Source: an uncultured Eubacteriales bacterium (lineage in GTDB: Bacteria > Bacillota > Clostridia > Oscillospirales > CAG-272). Taken from it: a DNA stretch of 20,994 bases. The first letter of the stretch is position 1; each line of letters starts with the position of its first letter. The DNA lies in assembly GCA_934385225.1 (NCBI GenBank), contig CAKRPQ010000029.1, positions 1 to 20,994 of the forward strand, in the 5' to 3' direction. Both the position numbers and the translations under genes were made by a program. Below are positions 1 through 7,090 of the stretch, piece by piece. The notes beneath the pieces were generated by a model. It was not told the DNA's origin. It did no database searches and saw only the letters and a program-made list of their open reading frames with translations.

Positions 1-1
1 C

Positions 2-1063
2 CCCGAAGCTGTAAAAAATGTGGCGGACGAGCTTAAAATCGTCTATACGCCGCTCCACGGAACGGGCTACAAAATGGTGCCCGAAATTCTTACAAGAATC
101 GGCGTAAAGCACCTCTACACAGTCCCCGAACAGATGATCTCGGACGGCAATTTCCCGACGGTAAAGAAGCCGAACCCCGAATTTGCCGAAGTTTTTAAGC
201 TCGGCATTGAAATTGCCGAAAAGGTCGGCAGCGACCTCGTTGTCGCGACGGACCCCGACGCTGACAGAGTCGGCGTTGTGACGAGAACATCGAACGGCGA
301 CTTTATGACGATAACGGGCAACCAGATGGGCGCTCTCCTTATCGACTACATAATCTCCGCTTACGAGAAAACGGGAACGATGCCGAGCGAGCCTTACGTT
401 GTAAAGAGCATTGTTTCGACGGAGCTTGCGTCGAAAATATGCAAGGCGCACGGCGTGACTATACACAACGTTCTGACGGGCTTCAAATTCATAGGCGAGG
501 TCATTAAAAAATACGAGGCGGAAGGTCACGGAACGTTCATCTTCGGCTTTGAAGAAAGTTACGGCTATCTGAAAGGCACTTATGCGCGCGATAAGGACGC
601 TGTCGTTGCCTCCATGCTGATAACGGAAATGACCGCTTACTACAAGTCGAAGAATATGACCCTCTTTGACGCGCTCGGCGATCTCTACGCGCGTTACGGT
701 TTCTCTGCCGAGCAGAATCTCGAAGTGAATATGGACGGTCTTGACGGTCCCGAAAAAATGAAAGCACTTATGGTTTCGCTCCGCGAAAATCCGCCGAAAA
801 AATTCGGAAAAGCAGCGGTAACAACTGTCGGCGACTACAACACGGGGCTGTTCACAAACCTCCTGACAGGCGAAAAAACGCCCACAGGACTGCCGAAATC
901 CGACGTTCTCTACTACATTCTCGGTTGCGGCGACGTTATAGTCGTTCGCCCGTCGGGTACAGAACCGAAAGTGAAGTTCTACTTCCTGACATCGGGAAAA
1001 GACAAGAGCGAAACGGACGAAAAAATCGCCCTCTACAAAAAAACTATTTCAGATCTTATTTAA
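2..1063 (+). CDS. pgcA: alpha-phosphoglucomutase / phosphomannomutase (5' truncated)
   Basis: Phosphohexomutase interconverting glucose-1-phosphate and glucose-6-phosphate in the cytosol. The frame is open from the window's left edge, so the N-terminus and the active-site phosphoserine domain lie outside; about 353 residues are present against roughly 580 for Bacillus PgcA. Visible signatures in order: the HGTG loop of domain 2 (VYTPLHGTGYK), the metal-binding loop DPDADR, the sugar-binding loop GFEESYGYLKGTYARDKDA, and the C-terminal phosphate-binding loop RPSGTEPKVKFYF. The EESYGYL form and the spacing of the motifs resemble PgcA more than ManB or GlmM. It stops 24 nt before the glycosidase gene, with no terminator between, so the two are probably co-transcribed. 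The GTG at position 20 is only an internal valine codon. Confidence 0.95.
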   Translation, partial: PEAVKNVADELKIVYTPLHGTGYKMVPEILTRIGVKHLYTVPEQMISDGNFPTVKKPNPEFAEVFKLGIEIAEKVGSDLVVATDPDADRVGVVTRTSNGDFMTITGNQMGALLIDYIISAYEKTGTMPSEPYVVKSIVSTELASKICKAHGVTIHNVLTGFKFIGEVIKKYEAEGHGTFIFGFEESYGYLKGTYARDKDAVVASMLITEMTAYYKSKNMTLFDALGDLYARYGFSAEQNLEVNMDGLDGPEKMKALMVSLRENPPKKFGKAAVTTVGDYNTGLFTNLLTGEKTPTGLPKSDVLYYILGCGDVIVVRPSGTEPKVKFYFLTSGKDKSETDEKIALYKKTISDLI

Positions 1064-1087
1064 GCCCGAAAGGACTCTGCCCACAAA

Positions 1088-2755
1088 ATGATCAGCTTCA
1101 AATTTGAGAACATTACATTTACCGTCGCGCCGGGCGTGACTCACATAAACATTCGCCGTCCCGACGGGAAAACCGACACGGTTTATCCGTTCAGGTATGT
1201 TCCTACGCGCTTTGACTACGACATTGAAGGCAACGAAATGATGTATCAGGGCGGCGAGGAGACAATGCGCTGCCGCTATACGCCCGACTTTGAAGGCGAT
1301 GCGACAATAGAAATCTGTTCGTCCGAAACAAAAACCGAGGAATTTACCGTTCTGCCGTCGCCGAATCACGGATACGTCGGTATAAGCCGAAAAAACGGCA
1401 GGTATTTTGCCTTCTCTGACGGGACTTCATTCTTCCCTATCGGTATAAATCTCGCTTTTCCGACGTGCTACGGAAAAAGCGACGAGAGTGAATTCGGGCT
1501 TTGCGGAGATTTTAATTACCTCGGACTCCGCCAATACGAACGCTGGTTTGCCAAATGCGCCGAAAACGGCGTAAACGTCGCGCGCATATGGCTCGGTCAC
1601 GAGTATTTTTCTCCCGACACCGAGAATACATACGAATACAACTATATGCAGTTCTCGAAAATCGACGCTCTGCTTGCACTCGCGCGAAGATACAACATCA
1701 AGCTGAAACTCACGATCGAACAGTTCAGATTTTTTGATTACGAACGCAAAGCGGACACTGACAGTTACTCGGACGATGTATTCAGAAAGTTCAACAAGCG
1801 CCTTTCGGACAGCGGAAAAAGATGCGAAAACATACACGAATGGCTCACCGAAAAACGCTGGCAGGACGCATGGCTCTCAAAAATCGACGAGCTTTCAAAG
1901 CGCTATTCGGGCGACACGGGAATTTTCGCGGTCGAACTCTGGAATGAAATGAACGCAGTCGGGACCGACTTTGAGGACGTCCTCGAATGGAACAGAATAA
2001 TGCTCCACGAAGTCAAAAAGCGCTTTCCGAGGCATCTCGTCGTGAACTCTCTCGGCAGTCTCGACTGCCCTGCGGTAAAGGATTTCTACGACAGATTTTA
2101 TTCCGAAAATTCGGATTTTGTGCAAATCCACCGCTACCTTGACATAGGCGCGGAATACGACGAATGCAAGCTGCGCCCGACAACGATGATAAAAAGCGCG
2201 TTTGACCTAATTAAAAGCGAAAAACCCGTATTCCTTGCGGAAACGGGTGCTGTCAGCCGCCGTCACAGCGGTCCTTTCAGGTTTTATTCGGCAGACGACA
2301 GAGGCATACTCTTTGCGGACTTCGTTTACACTCCCGTATTTACGGGAAGTGCGGGAACGGGAAACATATGGCACTGGGACGAGCGCTACGTCGAGGCGAA
2401 AAATCTCTACCATCTGTACAGACCGATAACGGAGCTTATAAAAAGCGTGGACTTTGAGAGCGAGGACTTCGCCTGCGAGGATCTCTCGGACAAGGAAGCA
2501 AACCTCTTCCTTATGCGCGGAAAAACCGTGACAATCGGATACCTGCGAAACAAGGACGACTGCTGGCAAAAGGTTCTGCGCGATCTCAAAGAGCCTCAAC
2601 CGATAGAGTCGCTTGAATTTACATCGGAGGGTGCTAAATCGGTCATCTGCTACCCGATATGGGACGATGACAGGGTTAAAGCGGTGTTCGACGGCGACCG
2701 CGTGAAATTCATTAACATCGACTATGGTGTGCTTTTCAAAATCACGAAAAACTAA
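1088..2755 (+). CDS. clan GH-A glycoside hydrolase (DUF5060-like N-domain plus TIM barrel), cytosolic
   Basis: 555 residues. Residues about 5-95 look like a DUF5060-type beta domain (the pattern YTPDFEGDATIEI then FTVLPSPNHGYV). Residues about 105-440 read as a (beta/alpha)8 cellulase-like barrel. The likely acid/base is Glu287 in ELWNEM at the end of strand 4, and the likely nucleophile is Glu385 in FLAETG on strand 7; both are standard for clan GH-A. A C-terminal beta domain follows (about 470-555). There is no signal peptide or membrane segment, so it should act on oligosaccharides already imported. It sits 24 nt behind the phosphoglucomutase gene, which suggests intracellular oligosaccharide breakdown feeding hexose phosphate. 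A GH5-like beta-mannosidase or beta-glucosidase is possible; family and substrate cannot be settled by eye. A GGA-type ribosome site lies near 1071. Confidence 0.85.
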   Translation: MISFKFENITFTVAPGVTHINIRRPDGKTDTVYPFRYVPTRFDYDIEGNEMMYQGGEETMRCRYTPDFEGDATIEICSSETKTEEFTVLPSPNHGYVGISRKNGRYFAFSDGTSFFPIGINLAFPTCYGKSDESEFGLCGDFNYLGLRQYERWFAKCAENGVNVARIWLGHEYFSPDTENTYEYNYMQFSKIDALLALARRYNIKLKLTIEQFRFFDYERKADTDSYSDDVFRKFNKRLSDSGKRCENIHEWLTEKRWQDAWLSKIDELSKRYSGDTGIFAVELWNEMNAVGTDFEDVLEWNRIMLHEVKKRFPRHLVVNSLGSLDCPAVKDFYDRFYSENSDFVQIHRYLDIGAEYDECKLRPTTMIKSAFDLIKSEKPVFLAETGAVSRRHSGPFRFYSADDRGILFADFVYTPVFTGSAGTGNIWHWDERYVEAKNLYHLYRPITELIKSVDFESEDFACEDLSDKEANLFLMRGKTVTIGYLRNKDDCWQKVLRDLKEPQPIESLEFTSEGAKSVICYPIWDDDRVKAVFDGDRVKFINIDYGVLFKITKN

Positions 2756-2759
2756 AAAT

Positions 2760-2796
2760 GACCGAGCGGTTTTATGCCGTTCGGTCTTTTCTTTTT
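2760..2796 (+). terminator. Rho-independent terminator of the pgcA-GH unit
   Basis: GACCGAGCGG (2760-2769) pairs with CCGTTCGGTC (2777-2786), with one G-T wobble and a 7-nt loop. The U-rich tail TTTTCTTTTTT follows at once. It begins 5 nt after the glycosidase stop codon. Confidence 0.9.
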
Positions 2797-2828
2797 TCGC
2801 AATAAGCTAAAAATAAGCGTTTTGCGGT

Positions 2829-2834
2829 TATAAT
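2829..2834 (+). promoter_or_regulatory. possible -10 element for the XRE regulator
   Basis: A perfect TATAAT hexamer lies 73 bp upstream of the XRE start and after the preceding terminator. The hexamer 17 bp upstream is a poor -35 match, so this is tentative. Confidence 0.35.
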
Positions 2835-2870
2835 AATTGCCGTACAGAGTGTATAAAATTTTATTTTTCA

Positions 2871-2887
2871 ATTACAATAAATGTAAT
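2871..2887. promoter_or_regulatory. inverted repeat ATTACA-N5-TGTAAT upstream of XRE gene
   Basis: Perfect 6-bp arms with a 5-bp spacer, ending 19 bp before the XRE start codon and just before its ribosome site (GAGGCGG). Many small XRE regulators repress themselves through such dyads, so an autoregulatory operator is the natural guess. The dyad alone does not prove it. Confidence 0.4.
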
Positions 2888-2906
2888 ACAATGAGGCGGT
2901 ATAAAA

Positions 2907-3233
2907 ATGATTGAAAAACTTATCGGCAAACGCATTAAAGAACAGCGCATGAAATGCAAACTCACGCAAGACGAGCTTTCCGAAATGATCGGGATAAGCA
3001 AAAACCACCTTTCCGCAATAGAACGCGGCATTTACAGGGTGCAGATCGACACTCTGGTCGATATTATGAACAGACTCGGCTGCTCCGCCGACGAAATATT
3101 CTGCGACGTTATCGACAAGGGCTACAAAGTCAGAGCTTCTCGTCTCGAAGATAAGCTCGAAGGTCTTTCACCCGTAACGCAGACGCAGATTCTTGCCGTC
3201 GTCGAGACGATGATTAAAAATTCAATAAAATAA
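2907..3233 (+). CDS. small XRE-family helix-turn-helix transcriptional regulator
   Basis: 108 residues. Residues about 7-62 form one Cro/C1-type HTH: GKRIKEQRMKCKLTQDELSEMIG (helices 1-2), then the recognition segment ISKNHLSAIERG, then the helix ending LGCSADEIF. The tail (about 70-108) is helical and probably mediates dimerisation (LEGLSPVTQTQILAVVETM). There is no second domain. This compact chromosomal type is common in Clostridia, with self-contained regulation and usually unknown targets. The ATG follows GAGGCGG with good spacing. It is followed 57 nt later by another small DNA-binding protein gene, but an internal promoter separates them. It is not next to phage genes, and I cannot name its regulon. 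Confidence 0.9.
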   Translation: MIEKLIGKRIKEQRMKCKLTQDELSEMIGISKNHLSAIERGIYRVQIDTLVDIMNRLGCSADEIFCDVIDKGYKVRASRLEDKLEGLSPVTQTQILAVVETMIKNSIK

Positions 3234-3249
3234 TTTTTTTGCGTCACAG

Positions 3250-3267
3250 TTCGACACATTTCGACAC
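3250..3267. repeat. tandem TTCGACAC direct repeat upstream of the abrB-like gene
   Basis: TTCGACAC occurs at 3250-3257 and again at 3260-3267. The 10-bp period places both copies on one face of the helix. They lie 12-29 bp upstream of the extended -10 at 3276-3284, where an activator or repressor could bind. The function is inferred from position only. Confidence 0.4.
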
Positions 3268-3275
3268 GGTTCTTG

Positions 3276-3284
3276 TGATATAAT
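3276..3284 (+). promoter_or_regulatory. extended -10 promoter (TGATATAAT) of the abrB-like gene
   Basis: TGA followed by TATAAT matches the extended -10 consensus TGnTATAAT; no good -35 is present, which is typical of this class. Transcription would start near 3291. That makes an in-frame GTG at 3291 leaderless and favours the ATG at 3348. Confidence 0.65.
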
Positions 3285-3347
3285 AAACGCGTGACAATTA
3301 CAGAGATTGCCGCAAAATCACAGGAAAGCGTTAAACAAACAATACCG

Positions 3348-3500
3348 ATGAAAAAATACACAAGAAAAATCGACGAGCTTGGGAGGTTCGTGCTTCCCGC
3401 AGCTCTTCGCAAAAAGCTGAACATTACACCGTCGGACGAAATAACGGTTCACGTCGATTTCCGCGGTCGTATTATCCTTAAAAAGAAAACAAAAAAATGA
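3348..3500 (+). CDS. AbrB/MraZ-fold (SpoVT-AbrB) small DNA-binding regulator
   Basis: 50 residues from the ATG at 3348. The sequence MKKYTRKIDELGRFVLPAAL, then LRKKLNI, DEITVHVD and a GRIILKK end, is the swapped-hairpin AbrB domain in full. It closely follows the N-terminal half of Bacillus AbrB (KVDELGRVVIP) but lacks the C-terminal multimerisation domain. AbrB-type proteins dimerise and bind AT-rich promoters as transition-state regulators. An in-frame GTG at 3291 would add 19 residues with no family counterpart and coincides with the predicted transcription start, so I prefer 3348. The weak point is that the nearest purine-rich site (AGGAAAG, 3322-3328) is 19 nt upstream. The stop codon lies inside the terminator stem. 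Confidence 0.8.
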   Translation: MKKYTRKIDELGRFVLPAALRKKLNITPSDEITVHVDFRGRIILKKKTKK

Positions 3501-3524
3501 GGCGAAAAATCGCCTCATTTTTTT
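3494..3524. terminator. bidirectional terminator shared by convergent genes
   Basis: A perfect 12-bp stem: AAAATGAGGCGA (3494-3505) pairs with TCGCCTCATTTT (3510-3521), with a 4-nt loop. T runs follow on the plus strand (3518-3524) and on the minus strand (complement of the A run 3491-3497). It ends both the abrB-like gene and the convergent deacetylase gene; both TGA stop codons (3498-3500 plus, 3515-3517 minus) are built into the stem. Confidence 0.92.
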
Positions 3525-4396
3525 ATTATATGCAGAGCATCGTACTCATTTTTCCTGCCTTTTGACAGATAGAAAACGTGAAATTCGGTCTTCTTAGGGT
3601 CAAAAAGCTCTTCCCCGTTCTCTGTAAAACCGGGGTGGAAAAGAAATTCTATGTTGCTATGCCTCTTTGACGCGTATTTTACATACTTCGGAAGGAGCTT
3701 ATTCACTCGTGAAAGCGACATATTTCCCGAAAACATTACGCCGCAAAAAACCGCACTCGGAATATTCAGGCAGCGTCGCACAGGACGATTGATAAGGTTG
3801 CAGGTATTAAGGACTATCTGCTTCACAAGATTTATAGTAAGATACTGCGTGTAAAATGACGGCAAAGCAAGATACGGCGTGACAGGCTCGGCAGGAATAC
3901 GGATATACTTTACGTCAAGTCTCTCCTCCTCTATCACCTCGGCGAGCACCTTAAATATCGCGGGTATCATATTCGTATGCTGATGGCTGTCGAGCAAAAT
4001 CGGCGTCCCACTTGGGAAAAATTCCAGAGCGCGGGCAATCTGCGCTTTTATTTCGCGCTTTACCTGCTCTCTGAATTCTCTTCTGTGTGTAAGCGATAGC
4101 AAAAGCAGTCCCGTAAAAGAATTTTTGAAGTGTCCGTCCTCATCGACAAGCAGCGGCAGGCGTTCTTTATCGTAAACGCACTGTCCCTCGACAAGGTTTA
4201 TATGGACGGACAAGTCAAGCCCGTCGCAACTTTTCAAAATTTCCGAAAAGTTCTCTATTTTCGTGTTCGGCAGAACGCTGATCTTATTAAGAACGCCGTG
4301 TGTGCGGCAATCGAGAATACGACGGCAGGTCGGCAAGCTCATACCGAAATCATCGGCGCAAAAATAAATGTGCGGTTTATAGTCTGTTTTCTTCAT
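3515..4396 (-). CDS. YdjC / ChbG / HpnK-family carbohydrate deacetylase
   Basis: 293 residues, usual length for the family (about 250-290). These enzymes are metal-dependent deacetylases that remove N-acetyl from amino sugars such as diacetylchitobiose (ChbG) or a hopanoid glycan (HpnK). Visible metal-site motifs: ADDFG at residues 14-18, SVHINLVEG with His65, and LLDSHQH with His138 and His140; FLFHPGF near residue 252 is the conserved C-terminal histidine motif. There is no signal peptide, so it is cytosolic. Its ATG overlaps the stop of the upstream GtrII-type gene by one base (TAATG), a sign of translational coupling. That pairing suggests the substrate is an envelope or lipid-linked amino sugar rather than imported chitobiose. 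The exact substrate is unknown. Confidence 0.88.
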   Translation of the reverse strand: MKKTDYKPHIYFCADDFGMSLPTCRRILDCRTHGVLNKISVLPNTKIENFSEILKSCDGLDLSVHINLVEGQCVYDKERLPLLVDEDGHFKNSFTGLLLLSLTHRREFREQVKREIKAQIARALEFFPSGTPILLDSHQHTNMIPAIFKVLAEVIEEERLDVKYIRIPAEPVTPYLALPSFYTQYLTINLVKQIVLNTCNLINRPVRRCLNIPSAVFCGVMFSGNMSLSRVNKLLPKYVKYASKRHSNIEFLFHPGFTENGEELFDPKKTEFHVFYLSKGRKNEYDALHIIKK

Positions 4397-5961
4397 TACT
4401 CCCCTGCACTCTCCTCACCGAGCTTGACTATCACTATTCCGTCTTTGATAACAACAGAGCCTTCGCGCGGAAAACACGGCATATTTCTGACGGTGTCGGA
4501 GGATTTCATCTTCTCCGCCTCCTCGCCGTGAACGAAATCAAGCGATATGCCGCAATAATCACCGAGTGCCGAGGCGAGAACGCTCTGTCCGACAACTTCA
4601 TCGTCGTGTCTTATGATAAGTCCGTCGGTCGTACCCGTTATTTCCGGCGGAAAATTCACCGAATACGCTTCGCTGTCAGGCAGATAACCGACTGTGAGAA
4701 TTTTTTTGGCGGTATCGTAGCCGTCTGCCTTTTCTATACGGTCGGCAATATGCAGAAGTGTTCCGTAGGATTTCTCAAATGCCATACCGAGCTTATGATA
4801 CGCGACATTCGCGACGCAGACAAAATCAAAGACAAGCGCACACGCAAGAACGAGAACGCTCCACGATTTTACGCATGACGCGCGGGTATCCGAACGAAAT
4901 TTTTCGTAAATCATAACGAGATAAACGTACACGATGAAAAGTCCCATACGCATAAGCATATGATAATCAAGATTTTTATCGGCAAAAAACAGTGCAAGGC
5001 TGCCAAACGGTATAGTCAAAGCATAAAGAACCGTCAGAACCGTACCGCCGACGGTGCGGAAATTCTTAACAAGCGCCGCGATATAACCGACTGCAAGCAG
5101 GGAGAAAACGGCAATGTTCAGCGCAGAATAAACGTTGAACCCGCCCGAAAAATCAACAAAATGATTTTTGAACACATACAGGCAGTTCCCGATTGCGGTT
5201 TTGATATCGACATTCGCAAAGGCAAACGTGTCGGAAAGCCCCTGATAATCGAGCAGTTTAACGTCAAAGAACGCTACGGCGGCTTTCTGCACACCGTAAT
5301 AGATGGCAAATGCGAAAGCACCCGCGACAAGATATTTAAGAGCTTTCAAAATAGAGGACTTTACGCTGTCGGCACCTGTGAGAAGTCCGAGAACGAGCGC
5401 ACAGGTGAGAAGCTCTACCGTGACGGTCACATATGCCTGATATATTCCCAGCGAAAGAGTGAGCAAAATGCTCGCGCACACGGCGTTTTTAGCAGAACGA
5501 CGTGTGAGAAGATATGCCGCGGCACACGCGAGAAGGAACGCAAGCGAATATGCGTCCGATACATAACAATACGTAAACGAAGAAATGACGGTCGGAAACG
5601 AAACGGTGATACCGCCTATGAGCGCCGCGGAAAGTCGGCTTCTGACATCGAAAATCTCGCAGACGATAACGGCGGCAAGTCCGATGTAGAAAAGCGAAAG
5701 AAGCCCGCAGAGCCACGGGAGCTCGTAGTCGGTACTTATTTTGGCGGCAACCGAAAGAAACCACCTGCCGAGATGAGCCATATGCTGCGGGTCGTCGCGA
5801 AAAACGAGAGAGTCCCAGTTCGGGAGCCAGTTCGTCATTCGGTACATATGAGCCGCAAATCCTACGGCAAACGTCGCCGCAAATGCGGCGATATGAATGT
5901 TCTTCACTTTTTTGCGGAAATTCTCAAAAAAGGTTTTCGGTGTTTTGATTGTCGCCGTCAT
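4396..5961 (-). CDS. GtrII-type polytopic membrane glucosyltransferase
   Basis: 521 residues, with about ten or more hydrophobic segments between residues 25 and 385 and a soluble C-terminal domain of about 120 residues. The first segment is followed by NWLPNWDSLVF and, about 25 residues on, a GRWF motif; acidic and Trp residues in this first outside loop mark the GtrII (Glucos_trans_II) family. Family members transfer glucose from a polyprenyl-phosphate donor to surface polysaccharide on the outer face of the membrane. No GtrA flippase or GtrB donor synthase is present here; its partner is the deacetylase. The start has AAAGGA 7 nt upstream. The closing TAATG couples it to the next gene. The glycan modified is not known. 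Confidence 0.82.
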   Translation of the reverse strand: MTATIKTPKTFFENFRKKVKNIHIAAFAATFAVGFAAHMYRMTNWLPNWDSLVFRDDPQHMAHLGRWFLSVAAKISTDYELPWLCGLLSLFYIGLAAVIVCEIFDVRSRLSAALIGGITVSFPTVISSFTYCYVSDAYSLAFLLACAAAYLLTRRSAKNAVCASILLTLSLGIYQAYVTVTVELLTCALVLGLLTGADSVKSSILKALKYLVAGAFAFAIYYGVQKAAVAFFDVKLLDYQGLSDTFAFANVDIKTAIGNCLYVFKNHFVDFSGGFNVYSALNIAVFSLLAVGYIAALVKNFRTVGGTVLTVLYALTIPFGSLALFFADKNLDYHMLMRMGLFIVYVYLVMIYEKFRSDTRASCVKSWSVLVLACALVFDFVCVANVAYHKLGMAFEKSYGTLLHIADRIEKADGYDTAKKILTVGYLPDSEAYSVNFPPEITGTTDGLIIRHDDEVVGQSVLASALGDYCGISLDFVHGEEAEKMKSSDTVRNMPCFPREGSVVIKDGIVIVKLGEESAGE

Positions 5962-6154
5962 ATTTGTCCTTTTTAGCGTTCTGTCTGTTATTTTATTATC
6001 GATCGCATTCTTACCTTATTGCTACACCACTCAAAAAATGTAACTTTTGGCAAAGCATGCTACCAAGGTATATTCATGTTTATGATAGCACTTTACACAA
6101 CATTATTCTACAAACAAATTGTAAATTTTCAGTACGCCCTGTCATTTTTATGGC
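5962..6154. other. intergenic region upstream of the GtrII-type gene
   Basis: An AT-rich stretch carrying the ribosome site of the GtrII-type gene (AAAAGGAC on the minus strand near 5966-5974). The 8-bp palindrome AGCATGCT lies at about 6056-6063 inside a weak TTGG...CCAA dyad. I could not find a convincing leftward promoter with correct spacing, and see no structured RNA. Confidence 0.4.
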
Positions 6155-6192
6155 AATAAAATGCGGAGAGCATCTGCTCTCCGCGTTTTATT
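6155..6192 (-). terminator. Rho-independent terminator after the ProX-type gene
   Basis: A perfect 10-bp stem: GCGGAGAGCA (6163-6172), TC loop, TGCTCTCCGC (6175-6184). It is extended by AATAAAAT/GTTTTATT flanks, giving a T-rich 3' tail on either strand. It lies directly after the leftward deacylase gene, whose stop codon falls in the A/T flank. Confidence 0.88.
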
Positions 6193-6676
6193 TTATTTTT
6201 ACTGCGAATACGGGATTGCCGTGCTCTTTGATTATTTCGAAAAGGTCGTCGGTTTTAAGCCACACTGTCGCGGTATTCTCGCACGGATGCACTCCGATAA
6301 GCCCACTCTCACAGAGTTCATCGTCAATAAACACGCTGACTTTCCGTTCTTCGTCATTAAGCACTCCGAGCGGCGTCACAGAGCCTGCTTCAAGCCCCAG
6401 AATATCTGCCAGTTCACTCTCTGACGCAAAAGTAAGAGGTCTTGTGCCGTTTTCACGACGAAATTCTTTCAGGTCTACGCGCTTATTGCCTTTCACGGTT
6501 ATAAGGTAGTAATTCCGCTTTTTATCGTCACGCACAAAAAGATTTTTGGCATCGGCTTCCGGATGCGGAAGTTCAACATCGGCAAGTTCTTTCATATTAT
6601 ATACCGCCTTATGCTCCGTCACCTCATATAAAATCCCTTTTTCGCGCAGAAAGCCATATATCTCGTTTTTTGTCAT
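6188..6676 (-). CDS. proX: ProX/YbaK-family prolyl-tRNA (Ala-tRNAPro) deacylase
   Basis: 162 residues, full length for stand-alone ProX/PrdX proteins. They act in trans to hydrolyse Ala-tRNA(Pro), a mischarging error of ProRS, in the cytosol. Supporting pattern: N-terminal helix MTKNEIYGFL, EVTEHKAVYNMKELADVELPHPEADAKNLFVRD with the conserved lysine in AKNLF, then YYLITVKGNKRVDLKEF, LTFASESELADILGLEAGSVTPLGVLND and the C-terminal IGVHPCENTATVWL motif. The start is preceded by GGAGAA 9 nt upstream and lies one base after the stop of the GNAT-like gene, so it belongs to a leftward operon driven from 7189. Substrate choice within YbaK-like proteins cannot be proved by reading; the sequence order fits ProX best. 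Confidence 0.9.
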   Translation of the reverse strand: MTKNEIYGFLREKGILYEVTEHKAVYNMKELADVELPHPEADAKNLFVRDDKKRNYYLITVKGNKRVDLKEFRRENGTRPLTFASESELADILGLEAGSVTPLGVLNDEERKVSVFIDDELCESGLIGVHPCENTATVWLKTDDLFEIIKEHGNPVFAVKIK

Positions 6677-6677
6677 A

Positions 6678-7013
6678 TCAAAGTATTCTCCAATAGCGTT
6701 TTACAAACACTTTTTCATCGTCGTCATACAGTTTATTTTCAAAAGCACCGCCGTTTTTGATTATGACCTTTTCGGACTGATAATTATTCTCATCACAGAC
6801 AAGAAGAACCTTTTCAAATCCGAAATTCTTTGAAATTTCAAGCCCCTCCGCAAGCATTTCCGCCGCAAGTCTGCGGTTTCGCATCGACAGACGAACGGCG
6901 TATCCTATATGACCGCCGTAACCGATGCAGTTCTCGCGGTTGTTTTCAAATTCGTCGTAGAAATAGAGGACATCGTCTCTGTTCTCTTCGGTCGGCAATA
7001 CAAATTTTATCAT
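6678..7013 (-). CDS. GNAT-family acetyltransferase-like protein, internally shortened
   Basis: 111 residues against about 165-175 for the family it resembles. The first 30 residues (MIKFVLPTEENRDDVLYFYDEF...) match a GNAT N-terminus, but the text then jumps at ENCIG straight to YGGHIGYAVR, which normally follows some 55 residues of beta sheet. The acetyl-CoA loop is also altered: where relatives have RPSERRKGYATEML, this has RLSMRNRRLAAEML, losing the usual glycine. The rest (GFEKVLLVCDENNYQSEKVIIKNGGAFEN...RYW) is normal. So the frame is intact, but catalytic competence is doubtful; it may be a decaying gene or a repurposed fold. Its ATG overlaps the stop of an upstream small ORF (ATGA), and there is only a weak ribosome site of its own. 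Confidence 0.65.
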   Translation of the reverse strand: MIKFVLPTEENRDDVLYFYDEFENNRENCIGYGGHIGYAVRLSMRNRRLAAEMLAEGLEISKNFGFEKVLLVCDENNYQSEKVIIKNGGAFENKLYDDDEKVFVKRYWRIL

Positions 7014-7090
7014 AAATTTTCTACCATTTCAGATCCACCATTCGGGCGTAAGGTCGCCGCGCTATAAAGTTCGTTCCGCTTTTCTTCCAT
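7010..7090 (-). CDS. 26-codon small ORF / leader peptide with a strong ribosome site
   Basis: Starts MEEKRNELYS and ends SEMVENL. The ATG (7090-7088) is preceded by GGAGGAG (complement of 7094-7100), the strongest ribosome site of this operon, with 5 nt between GGAGG and the start. It stops at TGA overlapping the next gene's ATG (ATGA). It lies about 70 nt inside the transcript from the consensus promoter at 7166-7194. It is in a different frame from the GNAT-like gene, so it is not its N-terminus. I recognise no family. It may be a real small protein, a translation-coupling leader for a gene with a poor ribosome site, or the remnant of a longer lost gene. Confidence 0.55.
   Translation of the reverse strand: MEEKRNELYSAATLRPNGGSEMVENL

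Noticed and set aside
4960..5976. 338-codon open frame on the plus strand opposite the GtrII-type gene
   Set aside because: It is fully antisense to a well-supported membrane protein, rich in Arg/Lys with no domain pattern and no ribosome site; a codon-bias shadow.
7010..7013. Frameshift joining the small ORF to the GNAT-like protein as one gene
   Set aside because: The GNAT-like start MIKFVLPT already looks like a natural N-terminus, and the small ORF adds nothing resembling the family.
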